A stretch of DNA of 64,000 bases from Paenibacillus sinensis (GTDB taxonomy: Bacteria; Bacillota; Bacilli; Paenibacillales; Paenibacillaceae): positions 7,455-71,454 of the forward strand of contig NZ_JAHCMB010000021.1 in the NCBI RefSeq assembly GCF_019904155.1, written 5' to 3'. The first letter of the stretch is position 1, and each line of letters opens with the position of its first letter. The notes under the pieces are model-generated. The model searched no databases and was not told the origin of the DNA. It was given only the letters and a program-made list of their open reading frames with translations. Position numbers and translations under genes: made by a program. Shown here in pieces: positions 8,396-16,055 of this stretch.

Positions 8396-9655
8396 ATGAA
8401 AGAACGCATCATTCTGCTGTCGGACTGCCAGAGCTTCTACGCCTCCGTGGAAAAAGCCGCCCAGCCCGCCTACATCGGCCTGCCGCTGGTCGTCGCCGGC
8501 GATCCTGCCCGCCGCAGCGGCATCGTGCTGGCCGCATGCCCGCTGGCCAAGGAGCGCGGCGTCACTACGGCGGAGGCGCTCGGCGAAGCGCTGGCCAAAT
8601 GTCCGGACCTCGTCGTCGTCCGGCCGCGGATGCAGCACTACATCGATGTCTCCGCCCAGATCACCGCCATTCTGCGCACCTTCAGCGACATGGTGGAGCC
8701 CTACTCGATCGACGAGCAGTTCGTCGATATAACCGGCAGCCTCGCGCTCTTCGGAAGCGCAGAGGAGATCGCCGCCGCCATACAGGAGCAGATCCGCACC
8801 GAGACTGGCGTCTACGCCCGGGTCGGCATCGGCTACTCCAAGGTGACGGCCAAGATGGCCTGCGATTTGTGGGCCAAGAAGTCGGACAACGGGCTGTTCA
8901 CCCTGTCCCGGGAGCTGCTGCCCTCCCGGCTGTGGCCCCGGCCCATCGGAGACCTGTTCATGGTCGGGCGCCGCATGGCGGCCCACTTCGACAGCATGGG
9001 CATCTTCACGATCGGCCAGCTGGCCGAAATGCCGCTGGCCGAGCTGAAATGGAAGATGCGCGAGAAATTCCGCAAGCGTTGCGATATCGACGCCGAGCTC
9101 TACTGGCGGATTGCGAACGGCATCGACGACAGCCCCGTACACACGGACACGTACGAGGCGCCGCCGAAGAGCGTCGGCCACCAGATGACGCTGCCCCGCG
9201 ACTACCTCAGCTTCGCCGAGATCAAGGTGGTGCTGCTGGAGCTCTGCGAGCTCGTCTGCCGGCGCTGCCGCGGCCTCGGCATGAACGGCTCCGTCGTGTC
9301 CGTCGGGTGCCAGGGCGCAAGCTTCGAGGAGCCGACCGGCTTCTCCAGACAGACCACCCTGCCCGATCCCTGCAACGCCACGAACCTTGTCTATGAGGCC
9401 GCCATCCGGCTGTTCCGGCTGCACTGGGACGGCCAGCCGGTGCGCCGGGTCAACGTTACGCTGTCGGGACTGTCTAGCGAGAAGGAATACCAGCTTACCC
9501 TGTTCGAGTCCAGGCCGAAATACCGGGAGCTGGAGCGGGCAACCGATCTCCTGAAGAGCAAATACGGGGACGCCATTATCGGCAGAGCTTCCTCCTTCAC
9601 CGATTCGGGGCAGCTCAGGGACCGGGCAGGCAAAATCGGCGGACACTATAAATGA
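8396..9655 (+). CDS. Y-family DNA polymerase (UvrX/UmuC-like)
   Basis: 419-aa translesion DNA polymerase. The first catalytic aspartate is in LLSDCQSFYASVEK (D10), and the second metal site is EPYSIDEQFVD (D106, E107). The helix-hairpin-helix region is around IGDLFMVGRRMAAHFDSMG, and the little-finger domain around residues 245-360. The C-terminal tail lacks a visible beta-clamp consensus that I am sure of. Sequence style is closer to Bacillus UvrX/YqjW than to DinB of the PolIV type. Start ATG follows AGGAGCTG. The LexA box in its promoter indicates SOS induction. Confidence 0.9.
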   Translation: MKERIILLSDCQSFYASVEKAAQPAYIGLPLVVAGDPARRSGIVLAACPLAKERGVTTAEALGEALAKCPDLVVVRPRMQHYIDVSAQITAILRTFSDMVEPYSIDEQFVDITGSLALFGSAEEIAAAIQEQIRTETGVYARVGIGYSKVTAKMACDLWAKKSDNGLFTLSRELLPSRLWPRPIGDLFMVGRRMAAHFDSMGIFTIGQLAEMPLAELKWKMREKFRKRCDIDAELYWRIANGIDDSPVHTDTYEAPPKSVGHQMTLPRDYLSFAEIKVVLLELCELVCRRCRGLGMNGSVVSVGCQGASFEEPTGFSRQTTLPDPCNATNLVYEAAIRLFRLHWDGQPVRRVNVTLSGLSSEKEYQLTLFESRPKYRELERATDLLKSKYGDAIIGRASSFTDSGQLRDRAGKIGGHYK

Positions 9656-9748
9656 CGGAAAAAGCCGAATTTTCGAAGTTCGACTTGATCTTTTGGTCTC
9701 CTCCGGGCACAATCAATATATAACACCCAAGGGGAGGATTAAGAAGGC

Positions 9749-10522
9749 TTGGACAGTCCCGAGAACAACACCCAAAACAACAACATCTATGAAATTATAG
9801 ATTTATGCCTGTTCGCCGGCAAAATCATGCTCCAGAACGGCGCGGAGACCTACCGCGTGGAGGATACGATGACGCGCATGGCGGCAGCTCTCGGCTTTCC
9901 CGGAGCGCATAGCTATGTGACGCCGACGGTCATTCTGTTCACCACGAGCCGGACGGAGCAGCCGAAGCTGTTCCGCATCGCTGAGCGCACAACCGACCTG
10001 CAGAAGGTCGCCCAGGTCAACGACATCTCGCGCCGGCTCAGCCAGCGGGAGCTGACCTCGGCGCAGGCGCGGGAAGAATTGGCGGCGGTCGATGACTCGG
10101 CGCATGCCTACCCGGCCTGGCTTCGGGTCGCTGCGGCCGCGCTTGCGGGCGGCTGCTTCACCATCATGTTCAATGGCCAGTACAGTGACGCTCTGCCCGC
10201 CATGTTCGTGTCGGGCATCGGCTACGCGGCAGCGGCCTATCTGCAGAGGCTGGCGCAGATCCGGTTCTTCGCGGAGCTGACCGCCTCGATCCTGATCGGC
10301 CTCCTGTCTTATCTCGCCGTTCAGGCCGGCATCGGCGCGGAGACGGATAAAATTATCATCGGCTCCGTTATGCCCCTCGTGCCGGGACTGCTCATTACGA
10401 ACGCGGTCCGCGATCTCATGGCCGGCCATCTCATATCGGGGCTGTCCAAGGGAGCGGAAGCGTTCCTGACCGCTTTTGCCATCGGAACCGGGATTGGCCT
10501 CGTGCTGTCCTTTGTTGCTTAA
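9749..10522 (+). CDS. ThrE-type exporter, large subunit (PF06738-like)
   Basis: 257-aa protein. The soluble N-terminal part (1-115) holds the family motif FAGKIMLQNGAETYRVEDTM, which in ThrE proteins is thought to act as a hydrolase-like domain. Five hydrophobic helices follow (about 124-255), ending with VMPLVPGLLITNAVRDLMAGHLISG. These two-gene systems are split versions of the Corynebacterium threonine/serine exporter. No ATG is available; TTG at 9749 with GGGGAGG 11 nt upstream is the best start. A plausible promoter is TTGATC-N17-CACAAT at 9685-9713. The second subunit starts 25 nt downstream. Confidence 0.85.
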   Translation: MDSPENNTQNNNIYEIIDLCLFAGKIMLQNGAETYRVEDTMTRMAAALGFPGAHSYVTPTVILFTTSRTEQPKLFRIAERTTDLQKVAQVNDISRRLSQRELTSAQAREELAAVDDSAHAYPAWLRVAAAALAGGCFTIMFNGQYSDALPAMFVSGIGYAAAAYLQRLAQIRFFAELTASILIGLLSYLAVQAGIGAETDKIIIGSVMPLVPGLLITNAVRDLMAGHLISGLSKGAEAFLTAFAIGTGIGLVLSFVA

Positions 10523-10547
10523 GCTTCATGGAAAGAGGAATATGCTT

Positions 10548-10976
10548 ATGATCATGATCGTTCAGCTTCTGACCAGCTTTATCGCTTCCGCCACCTTCTG
10601 CATTCTCTTCAACACGCCAAGACGCATGCTGCTGCCGTGCGGCCTTGCGGGCATGCTGGGCTGGATGGTCTACCTGCTGCTAAGTCCCGATTGGAAGCCC
10701 GTGGTGGCGACCTTCTTCGCTACGGTCATCGTGGGGGCCGTGAGCCAGATTTTCGCGCGGGTCTTCAAAATGCCCGTTATCATCTTCAGCGTCGGCGGCA
10801 TTATCCCGCTCGTTCCCGGCGGTCTTGCCTACGACGCCATGCGCCGGTTCGTCGAAGACGATTACAGTACCGCCCTGCAGGTTGCCGTTCAGGCCCTGCT
10901 GCTCTCGGGAGCCATTGCCGCCGGCCTTGTGCTCAGCGAGGTGCTGGGGCAAATGTTCCGGCGCAGAAGAGTGTAA
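10548..10976 (+). CDS. ThrE-type exporter, small subunit (PF12821-like)
   Basis: 142-aa membrane protein with about five hydrophobic segments. The motif FSVGGIIPLVPGGLAYDAMR mirrors the VMPLVPGLL motif of the partner and is diagnostic of the ThrE second half. Two ATG codons (10542 and 10548) are possible; 10548 leaves a sensible 8-nt distance from AGAGGA. With the preceding gene it should form an amino-acid (threonine/serine type) exporter in the membrane. The actual substrate is not shown by the sequence. Confidence 0.82.
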   Translation: MIMIVQLLTSFIASATFCILFNTPRRMLLPCGLAGMLGWMVYLLLSPDWKPVVATFFATVIVGAVSQIFARVFKMPVIIFSVGGIIPLVPGGLAYDAMRRFVEDDYSTALQVAVQALLLSGAIAAGLVLSEVLGQMFRRRRV

Positions 10977-10983
10977 ACCAAGA

Positions 10984-11023
10984 AGAAGCAGAACGGACCG
11001 CCGTCCGCCCTGCTTCTTTTTTC
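10984..11023 (+). terminator. Terminator of the ThrE operon
   Basis: AGAAGCAG (10984-10991) pairs with CTGCTTCT (11010-11017), followed by a T run. Confidence 0.8.
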
Positions 11024-11048
11024 ATCGTAGAGCAATAAATACAGTAGC

Positions 11049-11885
11049 TTATTTGACCGCCACCGCGCAAATGACCTTGCCACCCGGATCATAAGCTTCG
11101 CCCGCGGCATCGCCGTACAGATCAATACGGTTAAATCCTCCATGCTTCAGTTCACCAATCAGCGCCTCGCTCGTGAAGCAGTGCTCCCAAATATTGTAGC
11201 AGTCAACGTCATCATCACCATGGACCACGATCGTCTGCGACAGAACGGTATCATCCTCATCATAACGGTAAAAGGAATTCAGACAAAGATGAGGCTCCCC
11301 ATTCCAGAAGCCGCCGCTGTCATGATAAGCCCACTCTTTCGACTCCGCCTTCCCCTCATGCTGCGCAGGAGTGAACACATCCAGAATAAACTTCCCGCCA
11401 GGCTTCAGCGCTTGATATACGTTATTAAGTAAACGGCGCCTCTCATCAGTGGACAGAACACCGAAATCGCAATAGATAAGCGTAATCAGATCAAATTGTT
11501 CAAAGTAATCCACATCCAGATAGTTTTGATAGCAATATGTAATGGAATGTCCGTTCACAGCGGCCTGCTCCTTGGCATAGGCAATGGACCGCCGCGAGAA
11601 GTCAACTCCCGTTACCGAATATCCGGCTTGATGGAACCACTCCGCATACAATCCGGGACCGCATCCCAGATCAAGCAGAACCGGATGCTCCCCAGGCGGC
11701 GCAACATCCGAAATAAAGCGAACCGATTTCTCGATAAACGCCGTCTTTCGGCTGGCCGCATCCCAATTTGCATTCAAATGAGCTTCCAGCATCCCTTTGG
11801 AAATATGGGGATCATCCCAGAACTTGCCGGTGCTTGGCGTATGTATGGGCGGTTTGCTTAAGTATCTGGATAACAATGGATGCAA
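11049..11885 (-). CDS. Class I SAM-dependent methyltransferase
   Basis: 278-aa cytoplasmic methyltransferase. Motif I VLLDLGCGPGLYAEWF (SAM binding) comes after an N-terminal segment of about 70 residues; TGVDFSRRSIAYA is motif II, DLITLIYCDFGVL motif IV and ALKPGGKFILDVF motif post-I/VI. The frame extends upstream to 11981, but a TTG at 11885 with AGGAGG 8 nt before it gives the natural start HPLLSRYLSK. Substrate unknown. Single gene, converging on the ThrE operon. Confidence 0.85.
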   Translation of the reverse strand: MHPLLSRYLSKPPIHTPSTGKFWDDPHISKGMLEAHLNANWDAASRKTAFIEKSVRFISDVAPPGEHPVLLDLGCGPGLYAEWFHQAGYSVTGVDFSRRSIAYAKEQAAVNGHSITYCYQNYLDVDYFEQFDLITLIYCDFGVLSTDERRRLLNNVYQALKPGGKFILDVFTPAQHEGKAESKEWAYHDSGGFWNGEPHLCLNSFYRYDEDDTVLSQTIVVHGDDDVDCYNIWEHCFTSEALIGELKHGGFNRIDLYGDAAGEAYDPGGKVICAVAVK

Positions 11886-12017
11886 AATAAATTCCTCCTG
11901 AATTTCATTTCCAAATTTTATAATTCCCTGCCTGAAGCCATTTTTCCTTTCCGAACAACCGAATCGATCATCCCTGTTCAAAAGATCAAATTTTAAATAA
12001 ATAGCCCTTGATTTAAT

Positions 12018-12050
12018 ACTTTGTTTGTAGTACTTTGATTAGAGTATAAA
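12018..12050 (+). promoter_or_regulatory. Probable promoter with repeated TACTTTG
   Basis: TTGTTT (12021-12026), 18-bp spacer and TATAAA (12045-12050). The 7-mer TACTTTG occurs at 12018 and 12031, spanning the -35 region, and may be a binding site for the downstream PadR protein. The operator role is a guess. Confidence 0.4.
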
Positions 12051-12072
12051 TATATAAAAGGTGGAGAAAACC

Positions 12073-13236
12073 ATGAGAGCATTTTTTAAGAACAAGGCCG
12101 TCCAGGCCGGCGTGTTTATGCTGGTGTTTTACCAGCTGATCATGCTTCCAATCTTCATGGGCGGTTACAGCGCCCTGCCGAAGAACATGACCAACATCAC
12201 ACTGTCCCTCGTGAACGAAGACGCCAAGTACGGCAAGGAGTTCGCAGCCAAGCTGAAGGAGCAGCTGCCCTTTCGGCTCGTGACCGACCAGAGTTTGGCG
12301 GAAGCCAAGCAAGCCCTGAACGACCGGGACGTTCAGTTCGTGATGCATATTCCACAGGACTTCTCGGAGAGCCTTGCCAAGCAGGGTGAGACGGCGAAGC
12401 TCGAATTCCTGATCGACCAGTCCAATCCCTCCACAGTCACGCAGACCGCCCAGAGCGCGATCAATCAGATTTCCGCCGAAATCAGCAAGCAGATCGAAGT
12501 TCAGAGCATCCAGGGAGCGTTCCAGAGCATGAAGGTTCCGCAGGAGCAGGCGGCGCAGATGGCTCAGGCGCTGACCGGCAAAGTGGAGACGAATACCGTC
12601 GTTACCAACCCGCAGCCTGCGGGGATGCATAATCAGATGGCGCCCTTCTTCCTGTCGATGGCCATGTATGTCGGCGCCATGATTTATTCCATGATGAGCA
12701 CTGGCGCGCTGAAGCAGCTTAGCGGACGGTCCGGCAAATGGAAAGCGTTCGGCTCCCTTCAGGGCGTCAACCTGATCATCTCTCTGATCGCTCCATTGGT
12801 CGGGGTCAGCATTTATTTTGCGGTTCACGGCTATGGAGCGGAAGCGTTCTTCAAGGTCTGGATGACTCATTCGCTGGAAATGTTCACAGCCATCGAGTTC
12901 ACCAGCATCTTCTGCATGCTGGCCGGCCAGGGAGGCATGCTGCTTAACATGCCTCTTCTTCTGACCCAATCGATCAGTGCCGGTTCGGTCATGACGCGGG
13001 ATATCATGCCGGGATATTACAAGTTCGTCAGCTATATTTCGCCTATGTATTATTCGGTTCAGCTGGATTACAATACGCTGTTCGGCGGAGGAAAATCGGC
13101 CGAGTTCGTAATTTCCCTCGCGCTTATCGCCGCTGCGGCGCTTGTGCTGAACAGCATCATTCATCTCGTCAAACCCGGCAAGGGCAAGGAGCTGAGCGTT
13201 CAGACACAGGCAGGTTCCCTGCCGGCGATGCAATAG
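12073..13236 (+). CDS. ABC-2 type/YhgE-like membrane protein
   Basis: 387-aa membrane protein. One N-terminal helix (about 12-32) is followed by a large extracytoplasmic domain (35-195; LSLVNEDAKYGKEFAAKLKEQL is the typical start of the YhgE/Pip and ABC-2 permease ectodomain), then about five helices (196-370). No ATPase gene is next to it. Start ATG 12073 has AGGTGGAG 6 nt upstream. The PadR gene downstream on the same strand probably regulates it, as is usual for drug- or stress-response permeases. Whether it exports by itself or uses an ATPase elsewhere is not known. Confidence 0.75.
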   Translation: MRAFFKNKAVQAGVFMLVFYQLIMLPIFMGGYSALPKNMTNITLSLVNEDAKYGKEFAAKLKEQLPFRLVTDQSLAEAKQALNDRDVQFVMHIPQDFSESLAKQGETAKLEFLIDQSNPSTVTQTAQSAINQISAEISKQIEVQSIQGAFQSMKVPQEQAAQMAQALTGKVETNTVVTNPQPAGMHNQMAPFFLSMAMYVGAMIYSMMSTGALKQLSGRSGKWKAFGSLQGVNLIISLIAPLVGVSIYFAVHGYGAEAFFKVWMTHSLEMFTAIEFTSIFCMLAGQGGMLLNMPLLLTQSISAGSVMTRDIMPGYYKFVSYISPMYYSVQLDYNTLFGGGKSAEFVISLALIAAAALVLNSIIHLVKPGKGKELSVQTQAGSLPAMQ

Positions 13237-13338
13237 ACCTCCCTCATCTTGCGGTGGGCTTGCGAAGCCTTATGGCTTCGCGGGCCTATTTTGCTATAAT
13301 GGGACTATCGGTTTAGAGGTGACACAGGGGGGATTACG

Positions 13339-13869
13339 GTGACGCTGCAGATTTTTATACTGGGAACATTAAGTGAAGGGGAACACCATCCTTACGATAT
13401 CAAGAAAATGATAACAAGGGCGCTCGACAACACGTCGGTAAGCGACGGGGCGCTGTACTATCATTTCGAATCGCTTCGGAAGAAGGGGTTGATCGAGAAG
13501 GTTAAGGTCGAGCAGAAAGAGAACCGGCCGGAGAAGACCACTTACGGAATCACGGACAAAGGGCGCCAGGCGCTGGAAGAAGAAATTTACGAGACGTACA
13601 GAAGCTTCACCAATGTCACTTCGCTGTACTCCTCTCTGCTCTTTCTGGACAAGATAGACAAGGTCAAGCTGGCTTACCTGATTGAAGAGGCGATAAAAAG
13701 GCGGGAGAACAGCCGGAATATAATTAAAGAAGCGGATTACGATAAGAGCAGCATACCTGCCAGGCACAAAGGCGCGCTGCAGCTGATCGAAGATCATGCC
13801 CGTGAGATGGTCGATATGGACATCAACTGGCTGAACGCATTGCTCGATTACATCCGTTCGCTGGATTAG
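13339..13869 (+). CDS. PadR family transcriptional regulator
   Basis: 176-aa regulator. The winged helix-turn-helix is at 1-85 (ILGTLSEGEHHPYDIKKMI, then SDGALYYHFESLRKKGLIEK and the wing up to YGITDKGRQALEEE), followed by a helical Vir_Act_alpha_C dimerisation domain (90-176). Start is GTG after a GGGGGG tract. A hairpin (13262-13281) and TATAAT (13295-13300) lie upstream, so it may also have its own promoter. Likely target is the adjacent membrane protein. Confidence 0.88.
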   Translation: MTLQIFILGTLSEGEHHPYDIKKMITRALDNTSVSDGALYYHFESLRKKGLIEKVKVEQKENRPEKTTYGITDKGRQALEEEIYETYRSFTNVTSLYSSLLFLDKIDKVKLAYLIEEAIKRRENSRNIIKEADYDKSSIPARHKGALQLIEDHAREMVDMDINWLNALLDYIRSLD

Positions 13870-13973
13870 CGTTAGCGCGCCGGAACCGGCCCATGCGGCT
13901 GGCTCATGCGACTGGCCCGTCCAGCCGGCTCATTCGGTGTGCTCAACGGGAGACAGAGGCTCTGCGCGCGAAC

Positions 13974-14020
13974 AAAGGGCAGTCCAAGGCTTGTTACAAG
14001 CCCAGGACTGCCCCTTTATT
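13974..14020. terminator. Bidirectional terminator
   Basis: A long stem (GGGCAGTCC with GGACTGCCC, inner GCTTG with CAAGC) flanked by A and T runs lies between the converging PadR and DinB-like genes. Confidence 0.85.
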
Positions 14021-14503
14021 TTATAATTGCGGAGAAATTAGACCTTTGCCGATCACATTCGCCGACACCGGATTTTTGCCGATTTCTCTGGCCCAGACGG
14101 ATAATTGCCCCATATGGTGAATCTGGTGAGCAATCATATGGCGCATAACCTCGCCCCAAGTGTCCACCGCAACCGTTCCATCCGGCTGAGGATCATGAAA
14201 CGGACGGCTCTCCAGACTGCCATTCCATGCGTATACAAACGACTCGACCTCCGGACGAAACTCGCGGTCCAGCTGACGAACCTTCTCCAGCGTACTGTAG
14301 CCATCAAAGCTCTCCTGGAAATCCGGCTTGCCTTGCAAGACGCGAACCCAGCTCCACTCCACATCCACAACGTGAAAAAGAGTCTGAAGAATGCTTCCGA
14401 CACCGCCTGTCCGTCGGCGAAGAAGCTCAGCTTCGGCAACCTCCTCGCACCACCGGTACCACTGCTCCCGGACCATCCAGTTATAACGGAACATCACTTC
14501 CAT
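14021..14503 (-). CDS. DinB/YfiT-like metal-binding protein
   Basis: 160-aa four-helix-bundle protein. The three-histidine metal site of the DinB superfamily is visible: His in QTLFHVVDVEW and the HMIAHQIHHMGQL helix (H-x3-H). In other members such sites hold nickel or zinc and the proteins act as thiol-dependent transferases (bacillithiol S-transferase type). The frame continues upstream, but ATG 14503 with GGAGGG 7 nt before it is the true start. It lies 25 nt after the DegV gene, so both probably form an operon. No LexA box was seen, so the name does not imply SOS control. Confidence 0.85.
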   Translation of the reverse strand: MEVMFRYNWMVREQWYRWCEEVAEAELLRRRTGGVGSILQTLFHVVDVEWSWVRVLQGKPDFQESFDGYSTLEKVRQLDREFRPEVESFVYAWNGSLESRPFHDPQPDGTVAVDTWGEVMRHMIAHQIHHMGQLSVWAREIGKNPVSANVIGKGLISPQL

Positions 14504-14528
14504 GTCTTTCCCTCCGTGTTGTTCAGGC

Positions 14529-15380
14529 TCAGGCTTTGGCGGTGGCGTGATGGCGAATCCAGGACAGCGCGAGCGTTCCCTCGCCGGCATGAATGCCCGC
14601 GACCGGAATGAACGGCATAATCTCTGTCGCCATGCCCGGCGCCATCTCCCGGATCTCTTCGTCAAGCTTATGCGCCTCATCGGCATTGCCTGCATGCATG
14701 ATGCAGACCTCCCGGATCAATGCGGCGTCTTTCTTCAAAATATCAAGGAGCTTATGCTTGGCTTTCTTGAACGTGCGAATTTTCTCTTCGACAAACACCT
14801 TGCCGCCATCAAATTTCAATAGCAGATGAATGCGCAGCAGCTGCCCCAGCACAAGCTGGGGACCGGATAACCGTCCGCTGCGGTGGAGCCGGGTCAGGCT
14901 GGACGGCAGCATGTAGAACGACATATTGTGGATCAGTTGCTCGATTCGATCCTTAATCTCTCTGACGGTCAGGCCCATTTGATGCCAATGCACGCCGCTC
15001 ATAATCATTTCGCGCAGCGGGTAAGCACCGACCTTCGAGTCGATCCCCGTGACCGGAACCTCCGCGATTTCAGCGGCCTGCATCGAGGTATTAAAAGTGC
15101 CGCTCAGCTCGGAGGAGCAGTGAATGGCGATAATTTGATCGTATTTGTCCTTCAGCGATTCGTACAGCTCGATAAATTCCCCGATGGGCGGCTGCGAGCT
15201 GCCGGCCTGCTCATGATGACGCATCCGGTCGTAGAACTGCTCCGCTGTAATATCGATATTCTCCTTGTAGCACTCGCCGCCGACGATCAGGCGCAGCGGG
15301 ACTACATAGACATGATTATCTCTGACGAAATCAGGATGAAGCGTGCTGGTGCTGTCTGTTACCCAGGCGATGGATGTCAT
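14529..15380 (-). CDS. DegV family fatty-acid-binding protein
   Basis: 283-aa protein. The N-terminal signature IAWVTDSTSTLHPDF and the SSQPPIGEF, SSELSGTFNTS and RLHRSGRLSGPQ motifs define DegV/FakB proteins, which bind a fatty acid for phosphorylation by FakA. FakB partners normally take up exogenous fatty acids; no fakA is in the window. Chosen start ATG 15380 has GTGAGG 6 nt before it. Followed by the DinB-like gene. Confidence 0.88.
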   Translation of the reverse strand: MTSIAWVTDSTSTLHPDFVRDNHVYVVPLRLIVGGECYKENIDITAEQFYDRMRHHEQAGSSQPPIGEFIELYESLKDKYDQIIAIHCSSELSGTFNTSMQAAEIAEVPVTGIDSKVGAYPLREMIMSGVHWHQMGLTVREIKDRIEQLIHNMSFYMLPSSLTRLHRSGRLSGPQLVLGQLLRIHLLLKFDGGKVFVEEKIRTFKKAKHKLLDILKKDAALIREVCIMHAGNADEAHKLDEEIREMAPGMATEIMPFIPVAGIHAGEGTLALSWIRHHATAKA

Positions 15381-15539
15381 TCGTAACCTCACTTCTCTCT
15401 TCTTGGAGTCGGATCATGGCATGCACGAGAAGCCGGTGACAACAACAGGCACCAGGATACGCGCTTACCTTATCCGCAGAAACCGCTTTGGCAGAGCCAA
15501 AACGAAAGGTGCGGATGCGGCCGTTCGGGGGCGGTTCGA

Positions 15540-16052
15540 TTAATGGCTGCCGGCCACCAGCTTCTGGTAGACGACGATGTCGAGCCACCGGCCGAACTTC
15601 TGGCCGATCTCCCGGTAATACGCACTTTGCTCATATCCGTTTCGTTCAAAAAACTGCCGGCTCGGCCCATTTTCCGAGCAGATCGTGGCCACCAGGGAGT
15701 GAAAGCCGTTCTCGGCGGCCTTCCGCTCGATAAACTGAAGGGCGGGACGGCCGATTCGCCGCCCCGTCGCCTCCGGCTTCAGATACACGCTGATCTCCCC
15801 TGTAACATCGTATGCCTGCTTGTTCTTGTGCCGGGTAATCAGGATATAGCCCTGCATCCTTTCACCCAGCATGACCGCATAGGAAGCGAAACGCGGGTCG
15901 CCATGCAAGGTGTTCCTGGTCATCTCCTCCACCGTCAAAGGCTCGATGTGAAAGGAAACGGTCGTATGCTTCACATAGTGATTGTATATCTCGGTCATCT
16001 CGGCCATGTGCTCGGGGCCGATCGTGACGTAAGACAGTTCTTCGGCTTCCAT
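15540..16052 (-). CDS. GNAT acetyltransferase, Pat/phosphinothricin type
   Basis: 170-aa acetyltransferase. IYNHYVKHTTVSFHIEPLT at 22-40 is the N-terminal pattern of phosphinothricin/methionine-sulfone acetyltransferases. The acetyl-CoA loop is at GEISVYLKPEATGRRIG, then SENGPSRQFFERNGY. The usual loop R-G-x-G is altered to TGRRIG. Start ATG 16052 has GGGAGG 8 nt upstream. It begins 3 nt after the stop codon of the upstream antiporter gene and must be cotranscribed with it. Confidence 0.85.
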   Translation of the reverse strand: MEAEELSYVTIGPEHMAEMTEIYNHYVKHTTVSFHIEPLTVEEMTRNTLHGDPRFASYAVMLGERMQGYILITRHKNKQAYDVTGEISVYLKPEATGRRIGRPALQFIERKAAENGFHSLVATICSENGPSRQFFERNGYEQSAYYREIGQKFGRWLDIVVYQKLVAGSH

Positions 16053-16055
16053 CCT

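Noticed and set aside
5669..9712. A 1347-codon open frame on the minus strand opposite the GH94 and polymerase genes
   Set aside because: It is antisense to two genes with clear families. The translation is rich in Arg, His, Gln and Asp without any domain, as expected from GC-rich third positions.
15343..15543. Short plus-strand open frame (a 40-codon ATG version also exists)
   Set aside because: No well-spaced ribosome binding site, Arg-rich translation, and it lies between two minus-strand genes.
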